Source: Corynebacterium sp. MSK008
GTDB lineage: Bacteria > Actinomycetota > Actinomycetes > Mycobacteriales > Mycobacteriaceae
Direction: 5' to 3'
NCBI RefSeq assembly: GCF_030232585.1
Contig: NZ_JASPJX010000005.1
Location: forward strand, 62,001-126,000
Length of the DNA stretch: 64,000 bases
Shown here: piece after piece, positions 61,463-64,000 of the stretch
Layout: every line of letters begins with the position of its first letter
How positions within the stretch are numbered: position 1 is the first letter of the stretch
Translations under genes and position numbers: made by a program
The notes under the pieces: model-generated
Databases searched by the model: none
Seen by the model: the letters and a program-made list of their open reading frames with translations, nothing else
What the model was told of the DNA's origin: nothing

Positions 61463-62788
61463 ATGACTGCGGAAAAGCCGACTTCAGCTAATACCCAGCG
61501 CTCGCACGAACTGTTCGAGCGGGCGCAGAAAACCACCCCGGGTGGGGTGAACTCGCCGGTGCGCGGCTTCGGCTCGGTGGGCGGGCAGACCCGCTTCATC
61601 CAGAGCGCGCACGGCTCGCAACTCATCGACGTGGACGGCAACTCGTATGTGGACCTGGTGTGCTCCTGGGGCCCGATGGTGCACGGCAACGCGCACCCGA
61701 AGATCGTCGAGGCGGTGGAGAAGGCTCTGCGCAACGGCCTGAGCTTCGGGGCGCCCACGGAGGCGGAGATCCAGATCGCGGAGCACATTGTCAAGCGCAC
61801 GTCGGTGGAAGAGGTGCGCATGGTCAACTCCGGCACGGAGGCCACCATGTCCGCCGTCCGCCTGGCGCGCGGGTTCACGGGCCGGCCGAAGATCATCAAG
61901 TTCGAGGGCTGCTACCACGGCCACGTCGACGCGCTGCTGGCGTCCGCGGGTTCTGGCATTGCCACGTTCTCCCTGCCGGATTCCCCGGGTGTCACGGGCG
62001 CGCAGGCGCAGGACACCATCGTGGTGCCGTACAACGACATCGAGGCGGTGGAGCGCGCGTTCCGCGAGAACGAGGGCCAGATCGCCGCGGTCATCGCCGA
62101 GGCGGCCGCGGGCAACATGGGCACCGTCGCCCCGCAGAACGACTTCAACGCCAAGCTCAAGGAACTCGCGCACCTCAACGGCGCGCTGCTGATCCTGGAC
62201 GAGGTGATGACCGGCTTCCGCACCTCGTATGCCGGCTGGTACGGCGTGGACAACGTCGCGGGCGACCTGACCACCTTTGGCAAGGTCGTCTCCGGCGGCT
62301 TGCCGGCTGCGGCGTTCGGCGGCCGCCGCGACATCATGGAGCACCTCGCACCGAACGGCCCCGTCTACCAGGCGGGCACCCTGTCCGGTAACCCGGTGGC
62401 GATGGCGTCCGGCCTGGCCTCGCTCGAGCTGGCCAGCGAGGACATCTACCCGACGCTGAACCGCAACGCGGACCTTCTGGAGCAATTGCTTCACGACGCC
62501 CTCACGGCCGAAGGCGTCACCCACCACATCCAACGCGCGGCGACCATGCTGTCCATCCGTTTCGGCGAGGGCGAGGGCCACAACTTCGCCGACATGCAGG
62601 CCGCCGACACGTTCCGTTACGCCCCGTTCTTCCACGCTCTGCTGGACGCTGGCGTGTACGCGCCGCCGAGCGCGTTTGAGACCTGGTTCGTCTCCACCGC
62701 GCTGACGGACGAGGACTTCGGCCGCATCGAGGACGCGCTGCGCGGCGCCGCGAAGGCCGCCGCGGCGGCGAAGCCCGCGGAGGCCTAG
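61463..62788 (+). CDS. hemL: Glutamate-1-semialdehyde 2,1-aminomutase
   Basis: A 441-aa PLP enzyme that converts the HemA product to 5-aminolevulinate. [12 protein letters not shown] at the start, the [17 protein letters not shown] phosphate-binding block, LDEVMTGFR (PLP pyridine Asp) and the Schiff-base Lys in [16 protein letters not shown] are intact. Its stop abuts the ATG of the phosphatase gene. It completes the set hemA, C, D, B, E, cgoX, L in this window. Confidence 0.96.
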   Translation: MTAEKPTSANTQRSHELFERAQKTTPGGVNSPVRGFGSVGGQTRFIQSAHGSQLIDVDGNSYVDLVCSWGPMVHGNAHPKIVEAVEKALRNGLSFGAPTEAEIQIAEHIVKRTSVEEVRMVNSGTEATMSAVRLARGFTGRPKIIKFEGCYHGHVDALLASAGSGIATFSLPDSPGVTGAQAQDTIVVPYNDIEAVERAFRENEGQIAAVIAEAAAGNMGTVAPQNDFNAKLKELAHLNGALLILDEVMTGFRTSYAGWYGVDNVAGDLTTFGKVVSGGLPAAAFGGRRDIMEHLAPNGPVYQAGTLSGNPVAMASGLASLELASEDIYPTLNRNADLLEQLLHDALTAEGVTHHIQRAATMLSIRFGEGEGHNFADMQAADTFRYAPFFHALLDAGVYAPPSAFETWFVSTALTDEDFGRIEDALRGAAKAAAAAKPAEA

Positions 62789-63391
62789 ATGACGAAGACG
62801 ACGGTGCACCTGGTGCGCCACGGCGAGGTGTACAACCCGAAGAAGATTCTCTACGGGCGCATGCCGGGCTACCACCTGTCTTCCCGCGGCAACTCCATGG
62901 CCGTGGCTACTTCGAAGTTCTTCCGTGGCCGTGACGTGGTCTACCTGGCTGCGAGCCCGCTGGAGCGCGCGCAGGAGACGGCGCGCCCGATCGCGGAGGT
63001 CACCGGCTGCGAGGTGGACACCCGCGAGGACATCCTGGAGGCGGGCAACACCTTTGAGGGCCTGCGCACGAAGGGGTGGCGCTCGCAGCTGATCAACCCG
63101 ATCCGCTGGCGGCACATGACCAACCCGCTCGAGCCGAGCTGGGGCGAGCCCTACCAGGAGATCTTCGAGCGCATGTGGTCCGCGGTCGAGGACGCCCGCG
63201 ACAAGGCCGAGGGCCACGAGGCCGTGATGGTCAGCCACCAGCTGCCGATTGTCACGGTGCAGCGCCACCTGCAGGGCAAGCGCCTGGCGCACGCGAGCCG
63301 CAACTGCGACCTGGCCAGCGTGACCTCACTTGTGTTTGCAGGCGACCGTGTTGTTGACTGGGCCTACAGCACTCCGGCCCAGCACATTTGA
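62789..63391 (+). CDS. Histidine phosphatase family protein (GpmB-like)
   Basis: A 200-aa protein of the phosphoglycerate-mutase-like superfamily. The phospho-His motif VHLVRHGEVYNP opens it, with ASPLERAQETARPI and the second His in AVMVSHQLPIV. Without the dPGM-specific insertion it is more likely a broad phosphatase. It is tightly coupled to hemL (no gap) and precedes the thioredoxin-like lipoprotein, a gene order typical of actinobacteria. Confidence 0.88.
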   Translation: MTKTTVHLVRHGEVYNPKKILYGRMPGYHLSSRGNSMAVATSKFFRGRDVVYLAASPLERAQETARPIAEVTGCEVDTREDILEAGNTFEGLRTKGWRSQLINPIRWRHMTNPLEPSWGEPYQEIFERMWSAVEDARDKAEGHEAVMVSHQLPIVTVQRHLQGKRLAHASRNCDLASVTSLVFAGDRVVDWAYSTPAQHI

Positions 63392-63399
63392 GAGGTACT

Positions 63400-63972
63400 A
63401 TGCGCAAGCTTTTCGCCGCGCCGCTTTGCGCGGCCGCGCTTTTGCTGACCGCCTGCTCCGGCGCGGACAACGACGGCAACTTCGCGTTCCACTCGCCGGG
63501 CGGGCAGACTGAAATCTTCTACGAGGAGGCGGACCGCAAGCCCCTGGCCGGCTTCGAGGGCGAGTCGCTCACGGAGGAGGGCCAGTCCATCAGCTTGAGC
63601 GATTTCGAAGACCAGGTGGTCGTGCTCAACGCGTGGGGCCAGTGGTGCGCGCCGTGCCGCGCGGAGGTTGACGACTTGCAGCAGGTGCACGAGCATTTGC
63701 AAGAGCAGAACTCCGGCACGGTGCTGGGCATCAACGTACGCGACCCGAATCCGCAGATCGCGCGGGATTTCCTGGCGGATAACGGCGTGACCTACCCGTC
63801 GATCTACGACCCGCCGTTTAAGACCGCCGCCAACTTGGGCGGCGTGCCGTCCTCGGTGATCCCGACGACGATCGTGCTTGACAAGCAGCACCGCCCGGCT
63901 GCGGTGTTCCTCCGTGAGATCACCGCGGACGATCTGCTCGAGGTCATCGACCGTCTCGACGGGGAGGCCTAG
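63400..63972 (+). CDS. TlpA/ResA-like thioredoxin lipoprotein
   Basis: A 190-aa extracytoplasmic thiol-disulfide protein. The signal peptide ends with lipobox LLTACSG. The thioredoxin-fold active site is WGQWCAPCRAEVD, with the cis-Pro region VPSSVIPTTIVLD. ResA-type proteins keep apocytochrome c cysteines reduced for haem attachment. The next gene probably begins the CcdA/ResBC system, so this links haem supply to cytochrome c maturation. ATG 63400 is chosen for its signal peptide. Confidence 0.9.
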   Translation: MRKLFAAPLCAAALLLTACSGADNDGNFAFHSPGGQTEIFYEEADRKPLAGFEGESLTEEGQSISLSDFEDQVVVLNAWGQWCAPCRAEVDDLQQVHEHLQEQNSGTVLGINVRDPNPQIARDFLADNGVTYPSIYDPPFKTAANLGGVPSSVIPTTIVLDKQHRPAAVFLREITADDLLEVIDRLDGEA

Positions 63973-64000
63973 GTGGGCTTCGCCGATCTTGTCGCCGACG
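63973..64000 (+). CDS. Start of a membrane gene, probably cytochrome c biogenesis protein CcdA (truncated by the window)
   Basis: A GTG directly after the stop of the TlpA-like gene opens a frame reading GFADLVAD to the window edge. Only nine codons are visible. The CcdA identification is from gene order (hemL, phosphatase, TlpA-like, ccdA, resB, ccsB in related genomes), not from sequence. Confidence 0.45.

Overview
The window is a high-GC actinobacterial chromosome segment, almost certainly from a Corynebacterium species. The evidence is two antigen-85-type mycolyltransferases, mycothiol genes (mshA and an MSH-dependent formaldehyde dehydrogenase), a fused rmlCD, the sdhCAB order, a senX3-regX3-ppx-proC-bldC-like-bS22 block, a hemACDBE-cgoX-hemL block, and many apparently leaderless genes (TANNNT, then 6 to 8 nt, then the start codon). 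No rRNA, tRNA, IS element or CRISPR array was recognised.

Layout. 1-2.0 kb: tail of an SGNH-type hydrolase, then MSH-dependent dehydrogenase plus metallo-hydrolase. 2.0-10.8 kb (minus strand): dTDP-rhamnose and cell-surface glycan locus (rmlB, rmlCD, rmlA, two GT2 glycosyltransferases, DUF2304, flippase-like protein). It is interrupted by two cargo units: a membrane GAF-like protein with a 54-aa partner, and an AlbA_2/ATPase/HTH protein flanked by 52-bp direct repeats. 10.8-16.9 kb: M1 and S9 peptidases and two mycolyltransferases around an unlabelled 36-aa porin-like gene. 17-23.8 kb: lpd and the sdhCAB operon. 23.8-29.1 kb: envelope and hypothetical genes and murB. 29.4-34 kb: two tandem acyl-CoA ligases and a MinD/ParA-like ATPase. 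34.1-37.7 kb: mshA and two secreted trypsin-like proteases. 38-45 kb: gpmA, senX3/regX3, a Cys-rich protein, ppx, a Pro/Glu-rich membrane protein, proC, a BldC-like regulator and bS22. 45.2-64 kb: haem biosynthesis from hemA to hemL, interleaved with membrane proteins, a degenerate P-type ATPase and a VapBC module, ending in gpmB, a TlpA-like lipoprotein and the first codons of the next gene (probably ccdA), i.e. the start of a cytochrome c maturation cluster.

How the genes work together. The left half builds the mycolate/arabinogalactan envelope (rhamnose linker, mycolyl transfer, peptidoglycan MurB). The right half makes haem from glutamyl-tRNA and feeds cytochrome assembly; sdhCAB and lpd are central metabolic users of redox cofactors. 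mshA and the formaldehyde dehydrogenase belong to mycothiol redox metabolism.

The least expected signal is in the spacers. Several intergenic regions hold elaborate dispersed palindromic elements. Two of them (18464-18596 and 49332-49464) are both 133 bp with identical segment lengths: 14-11-14, a 56-nt linker, then 14-10-14. They share a fixed GCATTTCCCCAGGT core in the linker, and one palindrome shows a compensatory base change. A third element keeps the same 56-nt linker and a related core. Another pair (34014-34079 and 60517-60581) shares repeated units around a CCCAGGTCG linker. Other spacers carry long hairpins built from repeated sub-motifs. Their function is unknown.
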